Origin: Heracleum sosnowskyi
Taxonomy: Eukaryota; Streptophyta; Magnoliopsida; Apiales; Apiaceae
NCBI GenBank assembly: GCA_030848705.1
Contig: CM061235.1
Location: 139,631,228 to 139,695,227 of the forward strand
Reading direction: 5' to 3'
DNA: 64,000 bases
In this document: piece by piece, positions 11,239-21,915 of the stretch
How positions within the stretch are numbered: the first letter of the stretch is position 1
How the letters are laid out: every line of letters begins with the position of its first letter
Program-made: the position numbers and the translations under genes
Notes under the pieces: generated by a model
The model's input: only the letters and a program-made list of their open reading frames with translations
Databases searched by the model: none
Told to the model about the DNA's origin: nothing

Positions 11239-11322
11239 CTTTTTTAGTATTTGAATTTAGTTCTATCAACAACCAAATATCTTTTTTAGTATTTGAATTT
11301 AGTTCTATCAACAACCAAATAC
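11239..11322 (+). repeat. Tandem duplication of 42 bp
   Basis: Two adjacent copies (11239-11280 and 11281-11322) beginning cttttttagtatttgaattt are essentially identical. The sequence is non-coding. Confidence 0.9.
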
Positions 11323-11508
11323 ATTTTTTATATTAGATCCAACGATTCTCATCTATCGATCCTTATTATTTTGATATATAATTGAAATTGAATATAAATT
11401 ATGTATTAATTAAATTGGCTTCATTATTAAATTATGTATTCATTCTTCTTATTTGATATAATCTTGAATGTCTATTTTTAAAAAAATATTAATTTCGACA
11501 GTTAAAAT

Positions 11509-12653
11509 TACCTATTTTTAAAAATATTGAATTCGACAAAAAAATTGCTTTGACAATGCTCAAAACCAAATTACCAAATTTTTTAATAAAATCACTATAA
11601 GGATAAAATTTAATGTAAGTAGTATATGTTTTTATATTTATCAATTCATTTGTGACATTGTATTAGTTTATTTGGATTTGAGAAACACGGAGAGAATCAA
11701 TGAGTCAAATGCACAAAGATTTATGTTGTGATAGTTATAAAATTTTAGATGTTACTTATATCTTATGCATATTTTAATTACATTCGGTTTAAAAACTTTT
11801 TCAAACGCATACAAGGATTAGGTGAGACATATTAAGTTTTAATGAATATTTGTAATTATTATAGATTATTATGTTGTAACAGTATTTTACACATACTTTT
11901 ATTTAATGAAAAATTGAATTAATCCACATAATAGGTTAAAAACAAATTTATATAAATCTTTATATTTATCTTTATTATTATCTTATATAAAGAAAAATCA
12001 ACGGCGAAGTTTCGAGATCGCTTCAATTTATTTTCCTAATTTTCTAAATTTTCTAAATTTTAAGCATAAAAGTCACTTTTAACCAAAATACCAATTTGGT
12101 TAAAATTGTCTATTTTTAAAATATTAAATTTGACAATTAAAATTGCTTTGAAAATGCTGAGAACCAAATTACCAAAATTTTGAATAAAATCACTCCAAGA
12201 ATATAATTTAATGTAAGTAGTATATGTTTTTATATTGATCAATTCATTTGTGATATCGTATTAGTTTATTTTGATTTGAGAAACACGGAGAGAATCAAGG
12301 AGTCAAATGCGCAAAAATTTATGTTGTGATAATTATAAAATTTTAGATGTTATGTATATCTTATGCATATTTTAATTACATTCGGTTTAAAAACTTTTCC
12401 TAATGCTTACAAGGATTAGATGAGACATGTTAAGTTTTAATGAATCTTTGTAATTATTATGGATTATTATGTGGTAACAGTATTTTACACATACTTTCAT
12501 TTAATTAAAAAAATGAATTAATCCACATAATAGGTTAAAAAAATAATATAAACCTTTATCTTTATTATTATTATCTTATATAAAGAAAAATCAACGTCGA
12601 AGTTTCGAGCTCGCTTCAATGTAGTTTTCTAATTTTCTAAAAAATTTATATTT
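11509..12653 (+). repeat. Tandem duplication with about 598-bp period
   Basis: Copy A (about 11509-12055) and copy B (about 12107-12653) align along their length at roughly 85-90 percent by eye. Anchors such as cattcggtttaaaaactttt occur at 11781 and 12379. Each copy ends in tcttatataaagaaaaatca followed by a cgaagtttcgag/cgcttcaat block, which resembles the Helitron 5' signature at 23212. The unit therefore appears to include a Helitron 5' end. Confidence 0.8.
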
Positions 12654-12937
12654 TAAGCATAAAAATCATAATTTCCTTTTTCCCAATTGTTTTTAACAAA
12701 TCCAAAATAGAAAAGGTTTTTCCAACTTTATAATTAAGGGGCAAATTCCAATTTAGGTATATAACGCAATTTTACATATATGTCTTGCAAAGAAACAAAA
12801 AGTTGTATTATCCGAACTATTTAATGATTAATTTTATGCTAATTATAATGTATAAAGGTTCTCCCCTTCAATCCTACGGTCTATTGTTTTTTTTGTCATA
12901 AGACGTTTTTCTGAACCTAAGAATCAACATAGCCCTG

Positions 12938-13687
12938 TGTTGTGGAATAAAATCTGAGCTTACGAATTTAATGCGATGGTTTAATGAGCTTCGAGCTTTT
13001 ATGGTTGCACTTGTGTTTCGAGACTAAATCGGTCCTCACAAGATGCCTACGTATCTCAAATTGTTATTGAGAATCAAGCCAAAGACGTAGTTCTTGGTGT
13101 TGCCCTCGGGGCTATGGCGACAGGGGCACACCAAAGACGTAGTGACTTGTATGTCCTTATTCGAGGATGAAGTCTAAAACGTTGTAGATGACTTGTATGT
13201 CCTTATTCGTGGATGAAGTCTAAAACGTAGTTCTAGGGGTGCCTTTGTGGCTTGTTGCGCCTTCGAGGCGTTGTGACGTATGGAGCTGTGCCCAAAACGT
13301 AGTAGATGACGTATGGAGCTGTGTCCAAAACGTAGTTCTGATTGTAGGATCAGGGTCCTTATATAGGCGTCTAGAGCCTAGTATTTATGGTATGTTTAGG
13401 AGTCTTAGCGAATAAGTCTCCTTTTTGATATTGGATAAACATTGTATTTCTTGCTGGAGAATTCGTTTCCTTTTTGATAAAGGCTATGACTCAGTAATTG
13501 CCTTTAATTGGGATTCCGGATCCTTCTTTGATGAATTTACCATATTTTGGACTCTTTTTATGAGCTGTATATTTTCCATATTCATTAATTACGAAATTAA
13601 TGAATAATTAGGGTGTCGGGCCTTAAATATCGGCCTTTCCATTGACTTGTCAATTATATTTCTATAATTACTTTTATGACCATATCA
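12938..13687 (-). repeat. Gypsy 3' LTR (750 bp)
   Basis: It starts TGTTGTGGAATAAAATC and ends ACCATATCA. Internal short repeats occur as two copies each of gacttgtatgtccttattcg and gacgtatggagctgtg. The minus-strand TATA motif is complementary to 13359-13365. Four single-base differences separate it from the other LTR (near 13004, 13119, 13258 and 13473). Confidence 0.97.
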
Positions 13688-13700
13688 TTTGCCCCCCAAC
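13688..13700 (-). other. Polypurine tract of the gypsy element
   Basis: Read on the minus strand, the bases abutting the 3' LTR are GTTGGGGGGCAAA. This is the expected purine-rich primer site for plus-strand DNA synthesis. Confidence 0.85.
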
Positions 13701-13776
13701 TTCTGGGAAAATCTCCTTGGGGTTTTCGTAGAAGTTATAACGTGTTTTTCCTCAAAATTTTCCATTTTTAAGGGCA

Positions 13777-14655
13777 TTTTCGACCTCAAATTAGGTCATT
13801 TTCGACCTCCTTTTTTGACCAGGAAACAAGTCATTTTCGACCTCAAATTCGACCAGGAAACAGGTCATTTTCGACCTGAAATTCGATCTGGATTTCGACC
13901 TCGACTGGAGTGAGGTTGAAGGTTTCGACCTCGATTTTTAAGTCTTTTTCGACCTCGAGCCTTCGACCTCGATCCAACCTTTTTTCGACCTTGATTGGTC
14001 CCAGGTCGATGGTTTCGACCTCGACTTCCCAGTCATTTTCGACCTCGGTCATTCAACCTCGATCCCTTATACTTTCGACCTCGATTTACAGGTCATTTTC
14101 GACCTGGGTCATTCGACCTCGATTCCTCATACTTTCGACCTCATTTTGCAGGTCATTTTCGACCTGGGTCATTCGACCTCGTTCCAGCCTTTTTCGACCA
14201 TGATTTCTAGGTCAATATCGACCTCGATCTCTAGGTCGTTTTCGATCTCATTTTGGCGTGAGGTCGAACGCTTAGACCTCGTTTTCTAGGTCATATTCGA
14301 CCTCATTCTTTCGACCTTGAATCCTTTTGTTTTCGACCTCACTTGGGTGTGAGGTTGAGGGGTTCGAGCTCGATTTATAGTGTATTTTCGATCTCAATCA
14401 ATCGACTTCGATCTAGGGTCTTTTCGACCTCGAATTTTCAATTTTTTGACTGGATTTTTTGTGCGAAGTCGATGGAAACGACCTCAATTCCTCGTATATT
14501 TTCGACTTCGGTCGTACGACTTCGTTCTAAGGATTTTTCGACCTCAAATCTTCAATTTTTCGTTTTTATTTGGGAGCGAGGTCGATGGATACGACCTCGA
14601 TTTCTCATGTATTTTCGACCTTGGTCGTACGATTTTGTTTTAGGGTCTTTTTGAC
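13777..14655 (-). repeat. Satellite-like TTCGACCT repeat array in the gypsy 3' UTR
   Basis: More than twenty copies of (T)TTCGACCT with G/A variants fill about 880 bp. From 14031 the array has a regular 60-bp period: ggtcattttcgacct recurs at 14091 and 14151, with a variant at 14031. The repeat is made of near-palindromic pieces, with AGGTCGAA and TTCGACCT interleaved. Open frames seen here on both strands are low-complexity products of the repeat and are not called. Confidence 0.88.
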
Positions 14656-15417
14656 CTCAAATCTTTTATCATTGTTTTTGCCTTGGTTTCATTCCAAATT
14701 TCATTCTTTCTTGGGCCTTAACTAGCCCAATTTTTAATTGGACTTAAATTATTCCAGCCTTGGGCCTTATTGGGCCTCATTGTTTTGGGCTTCGAATTTT
14801 CCTGAGACCCAAATTGTTTGGGCTTCAATTTCTATAATCCATAAATGGATTCGTGGGCCTTAACTGGCTATAGACGGTTGCCCTTCCTTAACCGGTTGGG
14901 TTTCCAGTCACTAGGCGATTCCTGGCGAGATTTTCTGTTGAATCTCATCGTTTTATGGGTTTCTTACTTGAAGTTTTGAAGATTCTGGGTTTAAAATGGC
15001 TGATCGCGCTTCCCAACGTATATGATAATGCACTAGGATTTCATAGAAGTTATACCGGTCTTTTTCTAGACTTGGGGTCTTTTTATCCCTTACCTGGGAC
15101 TTACTACCCTTTTTTGGGGATTTTAATATACACTAGTGTTTCACGAGTATCGTCTTGGTGTAAAGTGTGGAGCGACCTACACATTTACGACGATTTTGCC
15201 TTATTCGAGGCTAACTTGACATTTGCATAAGCCTTTTATGTCTTATACCGTCTTGTTTTGGCTTCAAGCCTTTCATTGAGCATATCGAATGATGGGGTTT
15301 GGACTGAATGTCTTAGGTTTCTGGGGTTTCAACCCTTCATCTGCTTTCTAGGAAGCTCATGATTTCATCGAACCTTATTTCTATTTGTCCTAGTAGTGAG
15401 TCCAATCAGGACACACT
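14656..15417 (-). other. Remaining gypsy 3' untranslated region
   Basis: This is non-coding element sequence between the repeat array and the end of pol. It includes a run of ttgggcc motifs (about 14710-14870). A 91-codon plus-strand frame at 14955-15230 shows no recognisable domain and is probably chance. Confidence 0.6.
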
Positions 15418-18400
15418 TTAAACATAATAGACTTTCAAATTTGAGTCATGCCAAGTCCTTGGCACCTCATGCCCTTTGAGGGTTTCTAGCTTGTACGAGC
15501 CTCGACCAAATACGTTCTTGACGTGATATGGTCCTTCCCAATTTGGGGTCAACTTGCCTTTTTGTCCAACTCCGGATGCCTCAATCTTTCGGAGGACTAA
15601 ATCTCCTTGTCGAAAGAATCTCTCTTTAACCCTTAGGTTGTAATAGAAAGATGCTCGTTTCTGATGTTGAACTATCTTGGCATTTGCCTCATCTCTAACT
15701 TCATCAATCAAATCTAAGGCCAGCCTCAAGCCTTCCTCATTTGTTTCTGGCTCATAAGCCTCAATTCTTGGAGACGTGTGAGTAATCTCCCCTGGAACCA
15801 CTGCCTCTGCCCCATATGCCAACATAAAGGGGGTAGCTCCAGTGGTGACTTTACAGGTAGTACGATATGCCCATAGTATGGGGAGCAATTCGTCCACCCA
15901 AGTGTTTCTGGAGCGTTCAACTCTCTTCTTCAGTCCATCTAGGATAATTCGATTTGCAACCTCAGCTTGCCCATTTGCTTGAGGATGGGCGACAGAAGTG
16001 AAGCGCAACTTGATATCGTTCTCATCACAATATTTCTTAAACTCATCGTTGTTAAACTGAGTTCCATTGTCTGTGACCAAGATACGTGGAATCCCGTATC
16101 TGCATATCACATTTTCCCAGAAGAAATGCATCACTTGTTTGGTGGTTATCTTGGCTAATGGCTTAGCCTCAATCCACTTGGTGAAGTAGTCGATTGCTAC
16201 TATCAAGAACTTTCGTTGTGCACTTGCCATTGGGAAAGGTCCAAGTATATCTATTCCCCACATGGCAAATGGAATTGGTGAGTTTATGGATGTCAACAGC
16301 TCTGGTGGTTGCCTAACCACTGGTGCATGTTTCTGGCACCGTTCACACTTCTTCACATAGCTTTTAGCATCTGCTAGTATGCTTGGCCAGTAGAAACCTA
16401 GACGAGTGATTTTATGGGCAAGGGTTCTGCCCCCCAAGTGCTGCCCACAAATTCCTTCATGTACTTCCTTCAGGGCCAATTCTGCCTCTTGAGGTCTTAA
16501 ACATTTCAGATATGGAATGATGAAAGACTTCTTGTATAGGATTCCCTCAATCAGGGTATACCTTAGTGCTCTGACGTATAGCTTTCTTGCTTCTGAAGTG
16601 TCGTTGGGTAGCCACCCAGTTTCCAGATGGGCCTTGATGGGATCCATCCAACAACTAGCAACATCAATGGGTGCTACCAACTTTCCGTTGATGCTTGGGG
16701 TCTTCAAAACTTGGAAGTATACACTCCCTGCATAGTTTTCAATTTCTGAAGAAGCAAACTTAGACAAGGCATCGGCCTTCATGTTTTCTTCCCTTGGAAT
16801 GTGCTCTACATAGCATTCGTCAAATTGAGTCATGATTGCTTTGACGAGCTTTAAGTACTTGGCCATGATTTCATCTCTGGCTTCAAACTCCCCATTTACT
16901 TGGGAAACCACTAGCCTCGAGTCTCCACATACTTTCAGAGTTTTGACTCTCAAGGCTCCAGCCAGCCCTAAGCCAGCTATCAGAGCTTCATATTCAGCTT
17001 CGTTGTTTGTCGTTGGGAAGTCCGGTTTTAGTGCGTACTCTATGAGGAATCCATCAGGACTTTGTAGCACTAAACTGGCTCCACTTGATTTTGTTTTTGA
17101 TGCTCCATCAAAATAGAGCACCCAACATTCTTTGGAGACTATTTCTTCAACTTCCTTGTCTTCCACTGTCACTTCCTGCCCCCCGACTTCTTGGTTATCA
17201 ATGGTGCATTCAACCATGAAGTCAGCAAGTGCTTGTGCTTTTATGGCCGTTCGAGGCTTGTATTTGATGTGAAATTCCCCTAGTTCAATGGCCCTTTTAA
17301 TCAATCTTCCACTGACTTGAGGGCTATGCAAGATGCTTCTCAGAGGTTGATCAGTCAAGACCTCTATCTTGTGAGCCTGGAAGTACGGGCGTGGCTTTCT
17401 TGAGGCCATTATCAAGGCTAAGGCAAACTTCTCAATCGTTGAGTAGTTTATTTCTGCCCCATGTAGAATCTTACTCACATAGTAGATGGGTTTCTGAACC
17501 TTCAATTCTTCTTTTACCAAAATGGCTCCAAGGGCTGTGCTAGAAACCGCCAAGTACAAATAGAGAATTTCCCCTGGCTTGGGCTTTGCCAACAGTGGTG
17601 CCTCAGCCATGTATTTCTTCAGGGCCTCAAAGGCCTCTTGGCTTTCAATTGTCCATTCAAAGTTTTTCACATTCTTGAGTGCTTTGAAGAAAGATAAGCA
17701 CTTCTCTCCTGATTTGGAGATAAATCTTCCCAATGCTGCCACTCTTCCTGTTAGTTTTTGGACATCCTTGACAGTCTTTGGTGGTTCCATGTATAGAATT
17801 GCTTTGATTTTGTCGGGATTGGCCTCGATTCCTCTTTTGGAAACCATTAGGCCTAAAACCTTTCCCGAGCCCACACCAAAGGCACACTTAGCTGGATTCA
17901 GCATCATCTTGTGGTTCCTTAGCACTTCAAATGCCTCTCGGAGGTGCTCAATGTGATTGGCCTTATCGAGGCTCTTGACTAACATGACATCTACGTAGAC
18001 CTCCATGGTTTTTCCAATTAGGTGTTCAAAAATTTTGTTCACCAATCTTTGGTAGGTTGCCCCTGCATTCTTAAGTCCAAATGCCATGACTAAGTAACAG
18101 AAAACACCAAAGTCAGTGATGAATGATACCTTGGAGATGTCATCCTTGTGCATTTTGATTTGGTTGTATCCACTGAAGCCATCCATGAAGATGAGCATCT
18201 CGTGTCCAGCTGTAGCATCTATTAATGCATCAATCCTTGGTAAGGGAAAACAATCCTTAGGACATGCATCATTCAAGTCAGTGAAGTCTACACACATCCT
18301 CCATTTTCCATTGGCCTTTTTGACCATTACGGGGTTAGCCAACCATTCCGGGAATTGTATCTCTTCAATGAATCCGGCCTCTAGAAGTTTTTCAACTTCT

Positions 18401-21132
18401 TGTTTAATGGCCTCTTGCCTTTCTGGAGCAAAATTTCTCTTCTTTTGTTTCACCGTCTTTCTTTCAGGATCCACATTCAACTTGTGAGTTATCAATTGGG
18501 GATCAATCCCTGGCATGTCAGCCGCTGTCCAAGCAAAAACGTCATTGTTCTCTTGAAGAAAAGATATGAGCTTGCTTTTCAATGGCTCAGGTAGTAGTGC
18601 CCCGACATAAGTCACCTTCTCCGGTTCACCAGGGACTAAGGGAATTGGGATTAAATCCTCAACTGGTTTCCCTCTTCGGTCCTCATTGTCGTCAGTATCC
18701 ATGTCTTCAATTGGGAGAACTTGCCCCCCCCCCCCGATTCCATCAGGCCTTAACGCGGCTACATAACAACTTCTAGCCATCTTTTGGTCTCCTCGTTCTA
18801 CACCAATCCCATTCCTCGTTGGGAACTTGATTTTCAGATGATAAGATGAGGCAACGGCCTTGAACGCATGAAGACCAGTCCTTCCCAGGATTGCATTGTA
18901 GGTTGAAGTTGCCTTTATAACTACAAAGTTCAGCATCTGGGTAGATGTATTCATTCCTTGTCCCATGGTCATTGGGAGTTGGATGGTGCCTTCCACCTTC
19001 GACTCCACTCCGTTGAACCCATATATGGGCATATTCGAGGGTGTTAACTGAGAATCAGTGTAACCCATCTTGATAAAAGCATCGTGGAATAAGATGTCCA
19101 CTGAAGCCCCGTTGTCAACTAGGACTCTCTTTGTTTCGGAATTGCCTATCACTGGTATGATAACAAGAGGATCATCATGGGGGAACTTCACCCCTTCTAA
19201 GTCGGAATCATCGAAGCCTATTGATACTTCTGTTCTGGCACGCTTCGGTGCCTCTCCAACCACAGTCATTACCTCTCGGGCATAAGCTTTTCTTGAGTTT
19301 CGGGAGGGACCGGCAGCGGTAGGCCCTCCGAATATCATATTAATGACTGGCCCTCGGGGCTTAGGGTTACGATCTTGGTCGTTGTCCCTTCTATCATAAT
19401 CCTTCCTTTCATAATTGCCTCCATGGCTCCCTTGACTTCCATCCTTGGTGAATTTGCTGAGTTTTCCTCTCCGTATTAGAAACTCAATTTCATCTTTCAG
19501 CTGCCTACAATCGTCGGTGTCATGACCAACTTCTTTGTGAAACCGACAATATCGGTTTTGGTTCCGTTTAGATAGGTCAGCCCTCATTGGCTTTGGCCAC
19601 TTGATATCCTCATCCTTTGCAATCTCCATCAGAATTTGACTCCTGAGAGTATTCAACCTTGCATATTCTGTAAACTTTGGGCCAAAATTACTCCTCTTTA
19701 TTGGGGAGTCAGAGCCCTTTGACGTTCTAGGAAATTTTTCCTTAACATCATATTCTCGGGTTTCCTTCCTTTTCTTTGAGTTTCCACTATCCTCAGCAGT
19801 GGGTTCATACTTCCTCATACTCTCTTCTGCTTTGATGTACTTGCCGGCTCTGTCTTGGAGCTTCAACATGCTCTCAGGTGGATGTTTTGCCAATGACCTT
19901 CTGAAGTGATCATCGGTAGTTCCTTGCCGCAGGGCTATCATAGCCACTTTGTCCTCTAAGTCCGGGACTTTCAGAGCCTCACGAGTGAATCGGTTAATGT
20001 AATCCCTCAAGGCTTCAGCCTTTCCTTGCTTAATTCCCATGAGGGACGCAGAACTTTTCTCATGCACTCTTCCACTGATGAATTGGTTGATGAACGCCTT
20101 GCTCAATTCTTTGAAGGATCCAATAGAATTGGGAGGCAATCGGTTGTACCAACGTTGTGCCATGCCCGCCAAGGTTTGTGGAAACGCCCTACACTTGACC
20201 GCATCATTGGTTGTCTGCAACAACGGTGCGTTGGAGAAGGTTCTCACATGATTTGCGGGATCTCCCGTTCCATCATAAGCCTTAATCGTTGGCATCTTAA
20301 ATTTCCTGGAGATGTTGGATTTCATGATGTCTTGAGTGAAGGGGGGTGTTGGATCATCGGGATCTCCTAGGGGTAATAAATCAGTAGGATCACCCTTTGG
20401 GGGCTCAGCCCTCTTGCTTCTTCTAGGTGCTAGATCCAAGTTGATTATCGGGACTCCTCCCGTTCCTTGGTTTTGTGTCCTTGCAGCTTCTTCTTCGGCC
20501 AGTAGCTTCTTGAGCCTTGCAGTCTCGGCTTCATGGGCCGCTATTTTTTCCTTGGTGGTTTGAGGTTGTTCCCGATTAGTTTGGGAAGAACGCCTCCTTC
20601 TTGGGGCAACGTCCCTCTCATCTCCAGTTGAGTAATTCTCATCCTCGGTGTAAGGACCCGAGTAGTCTTGTATAAGAGGGGTCTGCCGAGTTTGCTGATT
20701 TTGGGGTCCCAGACCTTGAATATATGGGGGCACATAGGCTTCATGATAGATGGGGTTGGCACCGTTACTGCCCATCGGGGGTCGAGGAGGCATACCATAG
20801 GTTGGCATACCGAGAGTTTGAGTCGTGTATTGGGGGAGATCCGTGGTGTGAAGTTGAAGGCCACGTGGGGCGTTTGCGAGCAGTGAAGAAGTTGTGATCG
20901 GTTGCTGATGAATGGTCTCTTGTGGATTTGGTCCATGAACGACCATTTGTAGGGGATTCGTCCCTTCAACAGTAATTGGGACTTCTAGTCCTTGAGTGTT
21001 GGTGATGGGGGCGTCTACCCCTTCTATGCTAGTGATTGGTGGGGGTTGGCTCCCCTGAGTTTCTGTTGCAGAGGTAAGAGGGAGTCCATCAGAAGTTTGA
21101 GGACCTCGAGTTGTTCTTCGTGTGTTTGCCAT
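15418..21132 (-). CDS. Gypsy (Tat lineage) gag-pol polyprotein, 1904 aa
   Basis: One uninterrupted frame starts 33 nt from the 5' LTR. Approximate domains: Pro/Gln-rich N-terminus and Glu/Ala helix (1-260); Retrotrans_gag (about 280-440; FKMPTIKAYDGTGDP); zinc knuckle CRFHKEVGHDTDDC (near 530); aspartic protease VDNGASVDILF (near 672); RT (about 930-1110) with FMDGFSGYNQIKM; gypsy-type RNase H (about 1190-1320); archaeal-type RNase H (about 1335-1460) with FDGAS, NNEAEYEAL, GDSRLVV and ADALSKF; integrase with HHCC (about 1560-1600) and DDE in WGIDILGPFP (1625), VTDNGTQF (1689) and NGQAEV (1722). The RT catalytic box reads YVDVM where YVDDM or YIDDM is expected: the second Asp is Val, codon at 17986-17988, residue 1049. 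Enzyme function is therefore doubtful although everything else looks intact. The 12-G run at 18724-18735 encodes four glycines in frame. Confidence 0.95.
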   Translation of the reverse strand: MANTRRTTRGPQTSDGLPLTSATETQGSQPPPITSIEGVDAPITNTQGLEVPITVEGTNPLQMVVHGPNPQETIHQQPITTSSLLANAPRGLQLHTTDLPQYTTQTLGMPTYGMPPRPPMGSNGANPIYHEAYVPPYIQGLGPQNQQTRQTPLIQDYSGPYTEDENYSTGDERDVAPRRRRSSQTNREQPQTTKEKIAAHEAETARLKKLLAEEEAARTQNQGTGGVPIINLDLAPRRSKRAEPPKGDPTDLLPLGDPDDPTPPFTQDIMKSNISRKFKMPTIKAYDGTGDPANHVRTFSNAPLLQTTNDAVKCRAFPQTLAGMAQRWYNRLPPNSIGSFKELSKAFINQFISGRVHEKSSASLMGIKQGKAEALRDYINRFTREALKVPDLEDKVAMIALRQGTTDDHFRRSLAKHPPESMLKLQDRAGKYIKAEESMRKYEPTAEDSGNSKKRKETREYDVKEKFPRTSKGSDSPIKRSNFGPKFTEYARLNTLRSQILMEIAKDEDIKWPKPMRADLSKRNQNRYCRFHKEVGHDTDDCRQLKDEIEFLIRRGKLSKFTKDGSQGSHGGNYERKDYDRRDNDQDRNPKPRGPVINMIFGGPTAAGPSRNSRKAYAREVMTVVGEAPKRARTEVSIGFDDSDLEGVKFPHDDPLVIIPVIGNSETKRVLVDNGASVDILFHDAFIKMGYTDSQLTPSNMPIYGFNGVESKVEGTIQLPMTMGQGMNTSTQMLNFVVIKATSTYNAILGRTGLHAFKAVASSYHLKIKFPTRNGIGVERGDQKMARSCYVAALRPDGIGGGGQVLPIEDMDTDDNEDRRGKPVEDLIPIPLVPGEPEKVTYVGALLPEPLKSKLISFLQENNDVFAWTAADMPGIDPQLITHKLNVDPERKTVKQKKRNFAPERQEAIKQEVEKLLEAGFIEEIQFPEWLANPVMVKKANGKWRMCVDFTDLNDACPKDCFPLPRIDALIDATAGHEMLIFMDGFSGYNQIKMHKDDISKVSFITDFGVFCYLVMAFGLKNAGATYQRLVNKIFEHLIGKTMEVYVDVMLVKSLDKANHIEHLREAFEVLRNHKMMLNPAKCAFGVGSGKVLGLMVSKRGIEANPDKIKAILYMEPPKTVKDVQKLTGRVAALGRFISKSGEKCLSFFKALKNVKNFEWTIESQEAFEALKKYMAEAPLLAKPKPGEILYLYLAVSSTALGAILVKEELKVQKPIYYVSKILHGAEINYSTIEKFALALIMASRKPRPYFQAHKIEVLTDQPLRSILHSPQVSGRLIKRAIELGEFHIKYKPRTAIKAQALADFMVECTIDNQEVGGQEVTVEDKEVEEIVSKECWVLYFDGASKTKSSGASLVLQSPDGFLIEYALKPDFPTTNNEAEYEALIAGLGLAGALRVKTLKVCGDSRLVVSQVNGEFEARDEIMAKYLKLVKAIMTQFDECYVEHIPREENMKADALSKFASSEIENYAGSVYFQVLKTPSINGKLVAPIDVASCWMDPIKAHLETGWLPNDTSEARKLYVRALRYTLIEGILYKKSFIIPYLKCLRPQEAELALKEVHEGICGQHLGGRTLAHKITRLGFYWPSILADAKSYVKKCERCQKHAPVVRQPPELLTSINSPIPFAMWGIDILGPFPMASAQRKFLIVAIDYFTKWIEAKPLAKITTKQVMHFFWENVICRYGIPRILVTDNGTQFNNDEFKKYCDENDIKLRFTSVAHPQANGQAEVANRIILDGLKKRVERSRNTWVDELLPILWAYRTTCKVTTGATPFMLAYGAEAVVPGEITHTSPRIEAYEPETNEEGLRLALDLIDEVRDEANAKIVQHQKRASFYYNLRVKERFFRQGDLVLRKIEASGVGQKGKLTPNWEGPYHVKNVFGRGSYKLETLKGHEVPRTWHDSNLKVYYV

Positions 21133-21147
21133 GGTTGATGTTGTCTT

Positions 21148-21165
21148 CCCACAGACGGCGCCAAA
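21148..21165 (-). other. Gypsy primer binding site
   Basis: Adjacent to the 5' LTR, the minus strand reads TTTGGCGCCGTCTGTGGG. TGGCGCC-type PBS sequences are common in Tat/Athila gypsy elements. The exact tRNA was not determined. Confidence 0.8.
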
Positions 21166-21915
21166 TGTTGTGGAATAAAATCTGAGCTTACGAATTTAAT
21201 GCGATGGTTTAATGAGCTTCGAGCTTTTATGGCTGCACTTGTGTTTCGAGACTAAATCGGTCCTCACAAGATGCCTACGTATCTCAAATTGTTATTGAGA
21301 ATCAAGCCAAAGACGTAGTTCTTGGTGTTGCCCTCGGGGCTATGGCGGCAGGGGCACACCAAAGACGTAGTGACTTGTATGTCCTTATTCGAGGATGAAG
21401 TCTAAAACGTTGTAGATGACTTGTATGTCCTTATTCGTGGATGAAGTCTAAAACGTAGTTCTAGGGGTGCCTTTGTGGCTTGTTGCCCCTTCGAGGCGTT
21501 GTGACGTATGGAGCTGTGCCCAAAACGTAGTAGATGACGTATGGAGCTGTGTCCAAAACGTAGTTCTGATTGTAGGATCAGGGTCCTTATATAGGCGTCT
21601 AGAGCCTAGTATTTATGGTATGTTTAGGAGTCTTAGCGAATAAGTCTCCTTTTTGATATTGGATAAACATTGTATTTCTTGCTGGAGAATTCGTTTCCTT
21701 GTTGATAAAGGCTATGACTCAGTAATTGCCTTTAATTGGGATTCCGGATCCTTCTTTGATGAATTTACCATATTTTGGACTCTTTTTATGAGCTGTATAT
21801 TTTCCATATTCATTAATTACGAAATTAATGAATAATTAGGGTGTCGGGCCTTAAATATCGGCCTTTCCATTGACTTGTCAATTATATTTCTATAATTACT
21901 TTTATGACCATATCA
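21166..21915 (-). repeat. Gypsy 5' LTR (750 bp)
   Basis: It has the same termini as the left LTR and is followed by TSD CCCTG at 21916-21920. On the minus strand the TATA box (TATATAA, complementary to 21587-21593) is the probable core promoter driving the gag-pol transcript. Confidence 0.97.

Larger units (their letters stand above)
12938..21915 (-). mobile_element. Complete Ty3/gypsy retrotransposon, Tat lineage (8978 bp)
   Basis: Two 750-bp LTRs enclose a PBS, one gag-pol frame, a 1.7-kb 3' UTR and a polypurine tract, and the element is flanked by the perfect TSD CCCTG (12933-12937 and 21916-21920). A second, archaeal-type RNase H after the gypsy RNase H and the CRFHKEVGHDTDDC knuckle are hallmarks of the Tat (Retand/Ogre-related) lineage. 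The LTRs differ at four positions by my alignment (0.53 percent), which at 1.3e-8 substitutions per site per year gives about 0.2 My; that is an estimate only. It interrupted a sequence resuming at ggctcaaaatcg. Confidence 0.97.

Noticed and set aside
14031..14200. CRISPR-like look of regularly spaced repeats
   Set aside because: Units are contiguous and mutually similar without unique spacers, on a plant retrotransposon; this is a tandem repeat.
13689..14654. Several Arg/Phe/Ser-rich frames on both strands
   Set aside because: They translate the TTCGACCT repeat array in the gypsy 3' UTR; there is no domain and composition follows the repeat.
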